Below the pieces are notes generated by a model. The model was not told the origin of the DNA, did no database searches, and saw only the letters and a program-made list of their open reading frames with translations. Of a stretch of DNA of 64,000 nucleotides, positions 29,790 to 41,599 are shown one piece after another; position 1 is the stretch's first letter, and each line of letters begins with the position of its first letter. The stretch comes from Lucinisca nassula (taxonomy: Eukaryota > Mollusca > Bivalvia > Lucinida > Lucinidae), in NCBI GenBank assembly GCA_963580285.1, contig OY757025.1, positions 121,741,223 to 121,805,222 on the forward strand, written 5' to 3'. The position numbers and the translations under genes were made by a program.

Positions 29790-31315
29790 ATGAACCACTA
29801 GGACTCTATGGATATCACTACACAAAACAAGAACCACAAGGATTCTATGTATATCACTACACAAAAAAGAATCACAAGGATTCTATGGATATCACTACAC
29901 AAAACAAGAACCACAAGGATTCTATGGATATCACTACACAAAACAAGAACCACAAGGATTCTATGGATATCACTACACAAAACAAGAACCACAAGAATTC
30001 TATGGAAATCACTACACAAAACAAGAACCACAAGGATTCTATGGATATCACTACACAAAAAAGAACCACTAAGATTCTATGGCTATCACTCTGGCATTCC
30101 AATGACACAAAACAAGAACCACTCGGTTTCCATTAATGTCACCATGGCATTCTAATGACACAAAACAAGAACTACTAGGACTCTATGCCTGTCACTGTGG
30201 CATACCACTAGGATTCCATGCCTTACACAAGAACTGCTTGAATTCCATGGCTGGACTGGCATCCCATGGCCCAAAGAAATAACCATGAGAACCACAATGG
30301 CATTCCAATGACCCAACAAGATCCACTAGGATTCCATGACTGTCACAAAGGTGTTCTAGTGACCCTAAATAAGAACCACTAAGACTTCATGACTAATGTT
30401 AATTATGGAATTCTAGTGGCCCCCAAAAACAAACAACTAGGATTTCATGCTATCACTGGCATTCCAGTGGCCATCAAACAAGAACCACTAGGATACTATG
30501 TCTGCCACTAGCATTCCAGTGGCACAAGACAAGAAGCAATAAGATTCCATAGCGGTCACTCGTATTCCATTGGGCCTTACCAACAACGACTAGGATTCCA
30601 TGGCTGTCACTATGCCATTCCAGTGGCCCAGAACAAGAACCAATAGGATTCCATGGCTCTCACTATAATATTCCAGTGGCTCAAAGCCAGAACCACTAGG
30701 ATCCAAGGCTTGCTCACCACTTTTATTCCATTTGCCAAACTCAAGAACCACTAGGATTCCATGCATGGCTATCACTCACATTCCAGTGGCCCAAAACAGG
30801 AACCATTAGGATTTGATGGAAGTCACTTTGGTATTCCAGTGGCCCAAAACAAGAACCACTAAGATTCCATGGCTGTCACTAGCATTCAAGTGGCCCAGAA
30901 CTAGAACCACTATGATTCTGTGACTATCACTGGCATTCCAATACCCCAAAACAAGAACTAATTGGATTCCATGGCTGTCACTGTTGCATTCCAGTGGCCC
31001 AAAAACAAGAACCAATAGGATTCCATGGCGGTCACTGTGGCATTCCAGTGGTCCAAAACAAGAACTTCTGGAATTCTATAATGTCACTCTAGCATTCCAG
31101 TTGCCTTAAACAAGACCCCACTGGGCTTCTTTGGCTTTTCCTTGGCATTCCAGTGGTCCTAAAGAAGAGCCAATAGGAATCCATTTCCAGGTCCCCAAAA
31201 CAAGAACCACTAAGATTCCACAGCTAGCACTGGATTCCATGGCTGTAAGCTTGCATGCCAGTGAGCAAAAACAAGAACCACCAGATTCCATGGTTGTAAC
31301 TGGCATTTTCAGCAA
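29790..31315. repeat. Minisatellite, 39 bp units grading into longer degenerate units
   Basis: From 29800 to 30070 almost identical units read AACCACAAGGATTCTATGG, ATATCACTACACAAAACAAG. From 30070 onward the units lengthen to about 50-60 bp (CACTAGGATTCCATGGCTG, CATTCCAGTGGCCC) and diverge. The homogeneous end looks recently expanded. Open frames on both strands here are by-products of the repeat. Confidence 0.9.
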
Positions 31316-31494
31316 CCAAAAACATTTTGAATTACTGCAATTCCAATATATTGGTGCAGTTATAATGGGACTCTGTCCAATATTCCTTTTAAGAAAGTGG
31401 CCAAATGCATGAAAGATGGTATCTTTACTAGTCAGCTTTTGCAATGTCATAAGTCAATGTGTTTTTTTTTTTTTTTTTTGTTTTTGGTTACAGT

Positions 31495-31880
31495 TCTGGT
31501 TTTACTAACCTTGCAAGACTACTTCACTTATTTTAGGCTGATCGTTAATCAGAGTTAGGTGAAAACAGGAACATCAAGAGAAACCACCTGGGGCCAGTTG
31601 TTCAAAACTAACAATGTCGTTAGTTAACGAATCATTAAAACTTTGATCATTAAATATGGTAAATATGCTGAAATTTTTGCTGAAAAAATGTGAGCAGCTT
31701 TTGCATTTGCAAAAGCTGCTCACATTTTTTCAGCAAAAATACCAAAATTTACAATATTGTACTTGATAAAAGAGTTAACAATATGACCACTAACGAGCTC
31801 GTTAAGCTAACAATGCTTTGAACAACTGGCCCCTGACCTTTAGCTGCAGAACTTGGCATCTCACAAATGACTGCGCAAGC
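31495..31880 (-). mobile_element. SINE family K copy split by MITE family A (31591-31832)
   Basis: The SINE reads up to AAACCACCTG at 31590 and resumes CTGACCTTTAGCTGCAGAAC at 31833. The intervening 242 bp palindromic MITE has ends GGGCCAGTTGTTC and the exact inverse. CTG is duplicated (31588-31590, 31833-31835), a 3 bp duplication. Confidence 0.82.
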
Positions 31881-31904
31881 CTTATGCCCACAATATTGAG
31901 CAGA

Positions 31905-32062
31905 AGCCTCCGTGGTGCAGTGGATACGCTACTCGCCTTGTAAACCAGGGATCGCAGGATCGATCCCGGGCTTCTCCAGACTTTCGGATGAGTCTTTAAA
32001 CCAAGGTCCCGTCTCCGTATGACCTTAGCTGTTGGTGGGATGTAAAACTAAAACTCACTCAC
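31905..32062 (+). mobile_element. tRNA-headed SINE family L
   Basis: Head GCCTCCGTGGTGCAGTGGAT (A box region), GGATCGATCCCGGGC (B box), then TAGCTGTTGGTGGGATG and an A-rich end. Fragments of the same family lie at 28655, 35588/35887 and 37168/39029. Confidence 0.78.
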
Positions 32063-32099
32063 CTACAATAGTGAGTACCCACTAGGTGACTGAGGACCA

Positions 32100-33170
32100 T
32101 TACATGGACTGTAAACATGTGAATGTTTTTTTTATTGATTGTGTTGGGGGTTTAACTCATTGTATGCAGGAAACCCCTAAAGGGGTACCTTAGCAAAGAC
32201 TCTGATCAGACTAATCAGCTCTGATCTGATCAGAGACTTTGCTGGTTGCAAAATTCATACACTAAGATGTGATGTGCTGCCATGAATATGACTTCTTGAT
32301 ATGTGACTATGTTGAAGTAAGTCACCAAATGCTTGGAAGATAGTATCTTTACTACTCAGCTTTTTGCAATGTCATAAATTTATGCATTTGCCTGCAGCAT
32401 AAATTAATTAAGCCACTCCCACTGCTGATTATCAACCAATCAAATTACTTGATATAATGCAGAACAAACCTGTCAACGTGGCCACCTCTATTAAGTAACC
32501 TACTTTAAGCTTCCAGAAAAAGGAACATGCATTGCAATTAACCTGTATTAAGCAAGCACCTGTCTTAAGCAAGCACATTTTGATTATCCCTTTGGTGCTT
32601 GCTTAATACAGGTTAGATTGTATATTTGTTCATTTCACAAAGTGCAAGAAAAGCAGTGTATATCCTGATCAGATGGCTTCTTCAGAAGCCATCTGAGCTA
32701 GATCTACACTGTCAGCAAAGGTAGAGGTTGTCTTGAACAGCAGGATAGGGGTTTAGGGTTCTTTTTCCTATGACACCAGGAACGCCACAACACTGGCTAA
32801 CAAAAGCTGGATCTTGGTTATAAATGAGGGCATAAAATGTGAGAAGTTTATGTATATTGGACAATAATAGGATTTTCTTGCCAACATGGTTTCAGACAAA
32901 CACTCTCTTTATTTATTGCAAGTATTACCATGATCCACTTTACACTCCTAACAAAATGTGACACAGGTTTCCTCAATTTGAGTGTCTTTGATCTTTCAAG
33001 CTCCAACAATTAAAACAAACAGATCCTAGCAAAAGACTATAAATCAGATAATATGTCAGACTATCTGATTAAATTCTAGAAAAAGGTACACTGGTTGTAG
33101 GAAGGAGATAAAATTCTAGAAAAAGCAGAGTATAATTAGTTTTCCAGATTGTAGCAGAGTTGAACATTAT
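32100..33170. other. Intron with degenerate MITE pieces
   Basis: A hairpin at 32190-32245 (GACTCTGATCAGACTAATC), a worn family D copy at about 32465-32625 (ACCTGTATTAAGCAAGCACC) and a worn family G hairpin at 32650-32715. From about 32770 to 33170 I see nothing identifiable. Confidence 0.5.
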
Positions 33171-33229
33171 TTAGTTTCCATTGACCAGCCTGCTCATTTT
33201 TTTTTGGTTTTCATCAGGTGAACAAGTCT

Positions 33230-33975
33230 GTGAAATGAATGCCCCCCCCACCCCCCCCCCCCCTAAACCCCACTTTATATAGAGAAAACTGGGGTTTACG
33301 GGTGTATACATGAGTTTCCTTATTTCTGCCCCAAGACATAGTTTGTGCCTCAATGAGGCGGTTCTAACGAGCACCCTCAACCTCAGCTTGGAGTATAAAT
33401 AAGAAAAATATCATTGATTTTCATTAGAAAAGTAGCCATTTTGGTGATGTGAAAAAAAAGCACTATGTGTCACGGCTGTGTTATCGTAATGGTTGTGGTT
33501 TACAGCCCTTCCAAGATTATTTCACTTATTCAGTTTTTGTTTGTTTGATTTGAGGTTTAACGTCCCCGTCAACACTGTAAAGGTCATTTTGGAGACGTTG
33601 CTTCCAATTTTGTGGGACTTTTACCCGACATTGAGATGAAATGACATCTCAAGCCCTGTCGCCCAATGAAACCAATAGGGTTTATAAGCATGGACGGTAC
33701 GCCTCGCACCGCGGTTCCTGGACAAGTTTAGATCCTCTAAACGGTTTACCACCACTAGTGTGCGGGCCAGAATCAGCTCTGCGTGGAAGCATCATGCAGC
33801 CCATATATTTCTTCAAGCCCCTATGGGCGGGGGCCATCACTTATTCATTTGAGCCAAGCGATAATCAGAGGTTGGCAAAAACCGGAGTGCCCGGAGAAAA
33901 ACCACGCAGAACTTAGCATCTCACATGTGACCCCAGCCAGGCTTGAACCCACAGCGGCTTTCTCGTGTGTCGTCA
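33230..33975. repeat. Family B2 repeat, then SINE K split by SINE A
   Basis: 33230-33480 is a B2 copy containing CCCCACTTTATATAGAG and an odd C-rich tract at 33241-33263. SINE K (-) runs 33495-33535 and resumes 33842-33975. SINE A (-) at 33536-33841 lies between, with CACTTATTCA duplicated on both sides. Confidence 0.75.
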
Positions 33976-34079
33976 GTTTCGGCTCTCCGTGGAAGCACCA
34001 TTCAGCTCAATATATTTCTCCATGCCAAGATAGGCGGGCGATTTTTGGTTTGATATTTTGTATGATAACTGAATAGTCG

Positions 34080-34800
34080 ATTCTATGCTAGTTGAAATCT
34101 TACCAAGACTTTTTGTGAGCATATTTACGTAAAGTGGGAGCCGGAGCATATTTTGATGGGGCCAAAAATAAACCTTTCCTGATATGACCCTTTATAAAAA
34201 TTCAGGTTGAAAAAATAAATCTGGAATAAGGACAAAGGACTAAGGAAAAAGGAATAAGGAAACAACTTATCACTCGTTGCAAACAGCGCAGACCCGTATC
34301 AGATACTGCAGAACAAGACGCCTGAGCAGGGCCTTCACTTTTTGCTTAAATTTCAACCAATTTTTATCAATGATTAAATTCTAATCAGCCTGGTCCCCTA
34401 CAACTCTTAAATGCACCCCTTCTGTATGTGGGATGGGACATCCCATTCTGTACAAAATGGGAAAAAATATTCATTTTTCTTTTTTTTTTTTTTTTTTTTT
34501 TCTTTTATTTATTTGTGATTTTTCCTCGTTACTAAAACCTCTTAGTAACCTATAAACATTCTTACTTTACCTTATTTACTTATCTACCTGCTATTGAATC
34601 AACGTTGAAACAACGTTTAAAACGTTGTTTCAACGTTGAATCAAAGTTGAGTCAGTATTGTGTGCCTGCAAGATTACTTGCTTACTTACCTACTCACCCA
34701 CTCAGGTGCTTGCTCGCGTGCTCACACACTCACTCACTCAGTCACTCACTCACCCACTCAAACCTGTTTCTTTTATTTTCCTCTGTATAGTTAAAAGCCC
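34080..34800. other. Unassigned intron with simple repeats
   Basis: It holds a long T tract (34481-34503), a short ACGTTG palindrome (34597-34645, CAACGTTGAAACAACG) and a CTCACTCACTCA stretch (34725-34758). No gene seen. Confidence 0.6.
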
Positions 34801-35039
34801 AGTTTTAGGTAATCTGTATTGGTCTTAGCTTCAGCAACCTCTTGAGAGTTTCCAGATTTTTGCAAGCAGGGGTAATAAAATACCCATTCTGACAGTCCAT
34901 GTTTAGTTTAGAGATTAAAGTCTGATAACAAAATAGAGAAAATTTAGAAAAAGGTAGTATTTTGCAGGAGTGTTTATAGTTTCTTTCTCCAGCAAGCAAT
35001 TCAAGATTAGACTCAATTTGCCCTGGATACAGATAGGCC

Positions 35040-35165
35040 ATTTCAACCCTTATCCTGCTGTTCATGACTTCCAAACAGTGTAGATCCTGATCAGATGGTT
35101 TCTGCAGAAGCCATCTGATCAGGATCTACACTGTTGCACATTCACATTAGGCAAACATGTCCATG
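35040..35165. mobile_element. Shortened MITE family G copy
   Basis: Starts AACCCTTATCCTGCTG and keeps the hairpin TAGATCCTGATCAGATGG, but the inner flanks are deleted. Confidence 0.65.
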
Positions 35166-35252
35166 TTAAATAATGGCATCCAACATGGTGTCAGAAGTGA
35201 CAAATATTAGTAAAAAAAAAAAAAATCTATGTTTTAGCACTGTTTTTTTTTT

Positions 35253-35955
35253 GTTTAATTTGAGGTTTAACATCCCTGTCAACACTGAATATGTCATTTT
35301 GGAGACGTTGCCTCCTATTTTGTTAAACTTCTACTATGAAATGACATCTCGAGCCCTGTCGCCGAATAAAAATCAATAGGGTTTATATGCAAGGGCAGTC
35401 CAACTCAAACCACTGCCTGGGCAGGCTCAGATCCTCTAAGCTGTTTACCAGTACTCCTGTGCAGTCTGTTTCAGCTCTGTGTGGAAGAATCATGCAGCCC
35501 ATCTTTTTCTTCAAGCCAAGATAGGCGGGGGCCGTGCAAACTGTGTAGAAAATAATACAGATTAGATAGGCTTCTGAAGAAGTTTTTACAGCCCACCAAC
35601 AGCTTAGGTCATTGGGCCCACCGTCTATGGGGGCTTGAAGAAACAGATGGGCTGCATGATGCCTCCACACATAGCTGAAACCGACTGCGAACGAATGATA
35701 GTAAACCACTTTGCCTTTGCCCAGGCAAAGCGGTGCGAGTCGGACCGTTCATGCTTATAAACTGTATGGGTTTCATTGGGTGACAGGGTTTGACATGTCT
35801 CTGGTATAAGTCCAACAAAATTGGAAGCAACGTCTCCAAGATGACCTATACAGTGTTGACGGGGATGTTAAATCTCGAATCAAACAAGGTCATACAGAGA
35901 TGGGTCCTTGATTCAAAGACTGATCCGAAAGTCTGGAGAAGCCTGGGATGCGGAA
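35253..35955. mobile_element. SINE A (-) at 35253-35540, and SINE A (+) at about 35612-35885 inside SINE L (-)
   Basis: The second SINE A interrupts a family L copy: ACAGCTTAGGTCAT on the left and AAGGTCATACAGAGATGGG on the right, sharing AGGTCAT as the duplication. L resumes to CTGGAGAAGCCTGGGATG. Confidence 0.78.
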
Positions 35956-36009
35956 TGGGGGTTTCTATATTTGATTGGTATCTACACTATTTAAACTGGG
36001 CTGTGTTTG

Positions 36010-36290
36010 TTTGTTTTCGAGTTTAACGTCCCAGCCAACACTGTTTTAGGTCATTTTTAAGCCAGTCGGTTTACCTATCCACACTTTTCCTGAGCAGGCT
36101 TATACATAAAAGATATTTCTACTGTCATCCTCTCCCTTCCGTTGATTCAAGAAGGGCAGTTGTCAGTTTCTGGCGAAAGAGTGTGCACTGTATTGGTTAA
36201 CAGCTTACTTATAAGCCTGCCCAGGCAAAGTGTGGATAGGTAAACTGACTGGCTCAAAAATGACCTAAAAGGGGCAGTGTATCTTCCTGT
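36010..36290. repeat. Palindromic repeat built on a SINE A tail
   Basis: GTTTAACGTCCCAGCC begins like a SINE A tail. TTTAAGCCAGTCGGTTTACC (36057 on) is the near-inverse of GGTAAACTGACTGGCTC (36238-36254), with about 85 bp arms and an AT-rich middle. 36300-36760 shows nothing I recognise. Confidence 0.6.
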
Positions 36291-36767
36291 TACTGAACCT
36301 CCAGTTTTAACAATGGAAATATTTTTGCCTTTTCAAATTCTTTCAGTTTCCATCTATTTAAGTCCCTAAATGCATCAAAATTAATAAAAATGCTCAGTTT
36401 TCCTCCCAAAATTACATTATACAAATCCTGAAGCTCTAATTATTTGATTATAGCTGAATTTATTACATTTCCAATGCCAGCCCTTTCAGATGCCTGTAGA
36501 CCCTGGAACTATTTGTGTCTATTGATCTGTCACGTAACATTCCAAATCAATGAATCAGCCCAGAGCGAAGGGATTCCATCTGCTGTCAGCCAATACCAAA
36601 TTCCCTAGCTGCAAGTTTAAAAATATCTAATGCAAAATGAACGTCATTTGTTCTGTCACCATGGGACCAGATTTTGATTTTTTTCATATCATACTATTCT
36701 TTCAGATCTCCCATAAAGATTCTGATGAAAGTTTTTTTGTTTTTTCTTAGTCTGACATGATGATGTT

Positions 36768-37078
36768 AACAGGTTCGTGAAAAGAATTCCCCTCTTAACC
36801 CCACTTTATATAGAGAAAACTGGGGTTTACAGGGGTATACATTATTTTGTTCATCTCTGCTCAAAGACATAGGTTTTGGGTACTCGTTTTGGGTACTCGT
36901 TAGAACCACCTCATTTCGTTAGAACCACCTCAATGAGGTGGTTCTAACGAATACCCACAACCAACCTTTGAAGTATAAATAAGAAACATGTCGCAAATTT
37001 TCATCGAAAAAGTAGCCATTTTGGAGATATGGAAGAAAACACGATGTCACACAAATGTGTTTTCGTAATGTCTACTTC
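36768..37078. mobile_element. Family B2 MITE copy
   Basis: Starts AGGTTCGTGAAAAGAATTCC, has ACTTTATATAGAGAAAACTG, a duplicated hairpin stem (GGGTACTCGTT twice) and ends GTGTTTTCGTAATG. Confidence 0.65.
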
Positions 37079-37167
37079 TAACATGGGTTGTGGGTACTCG
37101 TTAGAACCACCTCATTTGGTACCTACAACCCAGGTCTTGGAGCAGAAATAAGAAAAATAATGTGTAC

Positions 37168-39050
37168 CTCTATGTGTGCTCAGTTTTACATCCCACCAAC
37201 ACCTGAAGTGATACGGAGATGGGACCAATTTAAAGGAGAAGCTCACGGCCCTCCGTATACTTGATGTGTAGCTTGGTTTTTTTTTTTTTGGTTTTGGTTT
37301 TACGGCCCTTTCAAGATTATTTCACTCATATCGAAAACCGGAGTACCCGGAGAAAAACCACCTGACCTTCCATTGCAGAACTTGGCATCTCACATGTGAC
37401 CCGAGCGAGGCTCGAACCACAGCGGTGAGAGACCTAATGATCAAGAATCAGCGCTCTTAACCACTAGGCCACGGAGGCCCGTTGATGAGTACAGTGATTT
37501 TTTTACAAATTTTCAACTATGCGTCCTGGGACTCGCTCAACCAAAAAACTGTGCGTCCCAAATCTGAAAGTATGAGTCCCAATATTTGGAGGGAAAAAAA
37601 GGAAGTATAAAAAAGATCGGTGCAGTATAAATGCCATTATTCATAGTTAAAAATAATGCTGTCTAGTATATTTTATATGCAATGAACAGAATCAATCATC
37701 AACTTGTGATGTTTACTAGCCCCCTGCTAAAATGTACGTTTTTAGTCTATTTTCCGTAATGTTTTCTACTTTCGTTTTCGATAAATGCGCACCGCAACAT
37801 GTGCGTGAAATTTACTTCATGCACAATGGAGATAATATTCCGAACCATTATCGACAAATGTTTCCTCCCCTGATTGGGACACCAGCTACCTAGGTTCAGG
37901 GGCTGACAAATCCATTGCCCGGCCGCCCGGTACAAGTCCAAAATCGCACCAGGAAGGTGCACTTTGGTCTTAGGACGCTTCGGTCGGGCAAGTGCAAAAA
38001 AATTCGTCTACAGCTGTCACTCTTCTGAGTCCTTAACTACAGTAAAACCAGAGTAAGTAAATCACAATAATTGTGCTGCACTGTCCTGCTTTGTCGACAA
38101 TTCAGAGACAAACCGTCTGTGTATTTATAACAGTTCAATTATGACACTATTGTTAATCCCTGTCATATAATTGCCAAGTAAACATGATTGCCCTGCGGTG
38201 CGTGTCTTTCATTTCTGGCAATAAGCCAACTTGAACGAGGTGTGAAAATATGGTCAAGTTATGTCTCTAATTTGCGTTTATTCCCCAATCATAAAATTTA
38301 ATCCACAATCAATGTGAAAATGATTTACTCGCTCCTCAGACAATTAGCTACATCTAACGGTAGATGCATGCATTATAAAAACGGATCGTGATTGGTTATG
38401 TTTTGGCGCCAAATAGCAGACGCTAGGCTTGGCGGGAAAAGTCGAACGCTGTTGTTGGAGCTGCTGGGGTTTATTCGGGGGCTGTGCAAAGCGCTGTTTT
38501 CTATCCACCTCCATTCACAACCGTTTAGCTATCGAGAAAATATTTTTACCGGTTCCAAACAATTTTTTAAGAATGGGATACAGCCCATTAAAATAAAACA
38601 ATGGCATTAAACACGTGCTGGGTTGCTGGCATCGGATGACGTCATTTGACACATTTACCGATCACGTGCAAAAAAATGGTAGAGTTGGTTTAAAGGTGGC
38701 GATTTGGATGGCGGAAAACTTTGATGTTCGCATTGAACTTGCTTGTGTGAAAGTTTGGGCTCATTTTGGATGAAGGGGATTCTCGTCTTGTGGTTAGATC
38801 ATTAAATTGTACCTGTATCGATTTTTCGGTGACTCGTTGGGCAGTTGAAGGTTCGGTAAATGTGCGGTATTTTATCACTTCCGCCGATATTTACAGCAGA
38901 GAAAACGAAAGTTGGATTTTTCGCCCATGAAATATTTGCGTCCGACGGACGCACATATTTTATGATCGTGCGTCCTCAGTCCTTTTTATGCGTCCTGGAC
39001 GCAGGACGCAGGGGTAAAAAAATCACTGTGAGTAGCTTGACCACTACACC
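37168..39050. mobile_element. SINE L (-) carrying a SINE K insertion and a hAT-like element
   Basis: SINE L starts at TTTTACATCCCACCAACACC. SINE K (-), 37275-37481, is complete with tRNA-type head (reverse of CCGTGGCCTAGTGGTTAAG). The hAT-like element is 37492-39028. SINE L resumes with TGAGTAGCTTGACCACTAC at 39029. The parts rejoin to a continuous SINE, which fixes the insertion order. Confidence 0.72.
37492..39028. mobile_element. Non-autonomous hAT-like element, 1.54 kb
   Basis: Ends CAGTGATTTTTTTAC and its exact inverse. TGAGTA flanks both sides (6 bp seen; 8 bp would be usual for hAT). Subterminal GCGTCC words repeat at both ends (37510-37590 and 38930-39010). No open frame resembling a transposase was found in the interior. 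Confidence 0.68.
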
Positions 39051-39124
39051 AAAACGTTTTCTATGTAAAACCCTGTAAACCCCAATTTTTGCTCATATAT
39101 AAAGTGGGTTTGCATGGATGCATA

Positions 39125-39470
39125 CAGTCTAACATCGATGGCTCGAACCCCTTTGGGACCGTGAAAATTTATTCGACACAGCGGTAGTTAGAGCCACTAA
39201 AGGTTACTGCCAAGAGGCATAACGAGATACTTTTGAACATCTTTTCGATGTTCTGTAATGAAAATGTATGCTGTGTGTACTCATTAGAATCGCCTCACCG
39301 AGGCGATTCTAATGAGTACACACAGCATACATTTGCAGGATAAACGACTAAAATCTACTTAATTATCCCCACTACTGATTATGAAGAGGAGTTCCCTAGG
39401 GGCTCAAGAGCGAGTTCGACTCAGCTGTGGTAAACAAGCCATCGGGGTTCGAGCCATCGAAGTTCTACTG
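39125..39470. mobile_element. MITE family E copy, 346 bp
   Basis: TA-flanked, CAGTCTAACATCGATGG start and GAAGTTCTACTG end. The central hairpin is perfect: GAATCGCCTCACCGAGGCG apex. Confidence 0.85.
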
Positions 39471-39491
39471 TACTTGTTAACATGATACTCT

Positions 39492-40333
39492 TGGCCCAGT
39501 TGTTCAAAGTATCGTTAGCTTAACGAGCTCGTTAGTGGTCAAATTGTTTACTGTTCTAGCAAGAACAATATCTAACATTACGCAAACACGCCTATACAAA
39601 TACATTGCCACCTTTACGCCGAAAAAATGAAAATTTTATGATGAAAAATTGTGATATTTTTCTTATTTCTGTTCCAAATATAGATTGTGGGCACTTGTTA
39701 GAACCGCCTCATCGAGGCAGTTCTAACCAGTACCCACAATCTATATTTCAGAGCAGAAATAAGAAAAATAAGGTATACCCCGGAAACCCCAGTTTTACTA
39801 TATAAAAGTGGGGTTCAAGGGGTTCAACATTATATAGGCGTGTTTTCGTGATGATTTTGGTATTTTTGCTGAAAAAATGTGAACTTTTGCATTTGCAAAA
39901 GCTACTCACATTTTTTAGCAAAAATACTAGTATATTTGCCATCGATATTACCGTATTCGACCTATTTACCGCACATGCTCCTATAAGCGCACACCCAAGC
40001 TTTTTCTGGAAAATAAAATACACAAGCGCACACTTTACAGTAACCTCCCAACAAATTCATATTGAGTTTTGCTGCATCTTTGACCCGGACAATCATATGT
40101 ATATGTCGTGAACCCCTATGCTGACATTCAACTCTATAAAATAATCATATTGAAAACTTTTTTCGTATTTTTTTCGTATTGAGTGTGCTCTTATTAGGTA
40201 GATTTTTCACCACAATATTTTCATACAATTTTGAAAAAAATAAGTGCACGGTGCGGTAAATAGGTCGAATACGGTAAATGTATGCATGATCAAAGTTTGA
40301 ACTATTGGTTAATGCTCTAAGTTTTGAAACTGG
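39492..40333. mobile_element. MITE A containing MITE B and MITE C
   Basis: The A copy (GCCCAGTTGTTCAAAGTATC) is interrupted by B at 39577-39853 (ACGCAAACACGCCTATAC ... TATAGGCGTGTTTTCGTGAT). It resumes with its own hairpin and is interrupted again by C at 39951-40274 (CCGTATTCGACCTATTTACC and exact inverse). It ends near AAGTTTTGAAACTGGAGC. Confidence 0.8.
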
Positions 40334-40446
40334 AGCTAGGTTGCTTACAGTTCAGGAATGGTATTAGCCCATTTGTTCTACCATGTTTTCAGTCTACCTG
40401 TCTTCAGTTCTCAGAGACAATTCACTCATCCACCAGTGCGGCCAGT

Positions 40447-40935
40447 GCTTTGTTAGTTTGATTTGAGGTTTGACGTCCTCGTCAACACTATTTAGATCAT
40501 TGTGGAGACAATGCTCTCAATTTGGGGGGACTTTTATCACACATTGAGACGAAATGACCTCAAGACCTGCTGCCATATGAAACCAACAGGGTTTATATGC
40601 ATGAATGGTCCGAATCGTACCAATCTGCCTGGCCAGGCTTAGAGCTTCTAAGTGGTTAACCTTTACTCAATTCTGGGTTGGTTTCAGCTCTGTGTGAAGG
40701 CAACATGCAGCCTATCTATTTCTTCAAGCCCTGATGGGCTGGGGCTGAAGGAAACCAATAGGGTTTATATGCATAGATGGTTCAAACACCATGGAGCCCA
40801 AACTATTTCTCCAAGCCACAATGGGTTGGGGCCCACCAAACTATGGTACAGGGGCAGATAGAACTAAGCTAAAGGTGCAGACCCAGATCAGAGTGCTCCT
40901 ATAGGAGCAGTCTGATCAGGGTCTACGCTGTATAC
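40447..40935 (-). repeat. SINE A copy, partial second copy and hairpin
   Basis: 40447-40745 is a diverged SINE A. 40748-40825 repeats its head portion (GAAACCAATAGGGTTTATAT to ATGGGTTGGGGCC). 40870-40932 is a hairpin with apex GAGTGCTCCTATAGGAGC. Confidence 0.72.
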
Positions 40936-41094
40936 CCGATTCCTTCTCCATTTTTTGGACTTCTTGTTGTATCTTGAAACAAAACTTGTTAAAATTTCAG
41001 GAGAATTACAGCAATGTCTCAAGGTGAGTATTTTTATGGTAAGCCCAAGTTCAAAACCATTTTTCAGCTTACCAGCGCTCAGAGATAATTCACT

Positions 41095-41225
41095 GAAGAA
41101 GAAGAAGAAGAAGAAGAAGAAGAAGAAGAAAAAGAAGAAGAAGAAGAAGAAGAAGAAGAAGAAGAAGAAGAAGAAGAAGAAGAAGAAGATGATGATGATG
41201 ATGATGATGACCATGATGATGATTC
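41095..41225 (+). repeat. GAA microsatellite followed by GAT
   Basis: About 30 GAA/AAG triplets followed by about 10 GAT triplets. The lysine-rich open frame over it is spurious. Confidence 0.95.
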
Positions 41226-41599
41226 ACTCACCCACTAGTACTGTAAGTGCTATGATTTCAAAAGAAACAGGCGCGTAATTTACAGAGTTTCAGGTAAAAT
41301 TCCACAACAAACAAAAATCTTATCTCAAATGATTAAACAATAATAAAGATAATAGGTAGAGATTTGTCTTATCACAACAGTAGGTGAGTAATAGGCTTTC
41401 AAGATAAAACTAATCAGAGATACCTTATTTATCAAAGATAACATTATTTTTTGTGCAAGTCTGATAACAAGCAAAGGCTTTGAGGAAAGACAGGAGTAGA
41501 GTTCTAACATTTACAAGTTCCATTTGGTGAATTTTCCATATTTAGTTTTCCCACAAAGGTACAATACTCTGCCTTGGTTATCTTTCTGTACATTCCACA

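Noticed and set aside
29798..30155. Repetitive ORFs on both strands
   Set aside because: Translation of 39 bp repeat units whose length is a multiple of three.
33641..34076. ORFs of 60-150 codons repeated in similar form across the window
   Set aside because: They are frames across SINE A copies (also near 12829, 35609, 42512, 46374 and 50721); similarity reflects the SINE, not a gene family.
40955..41278. Polylysine ORF
   Set aside because: GAA/GAT microsatellite translated out of context.
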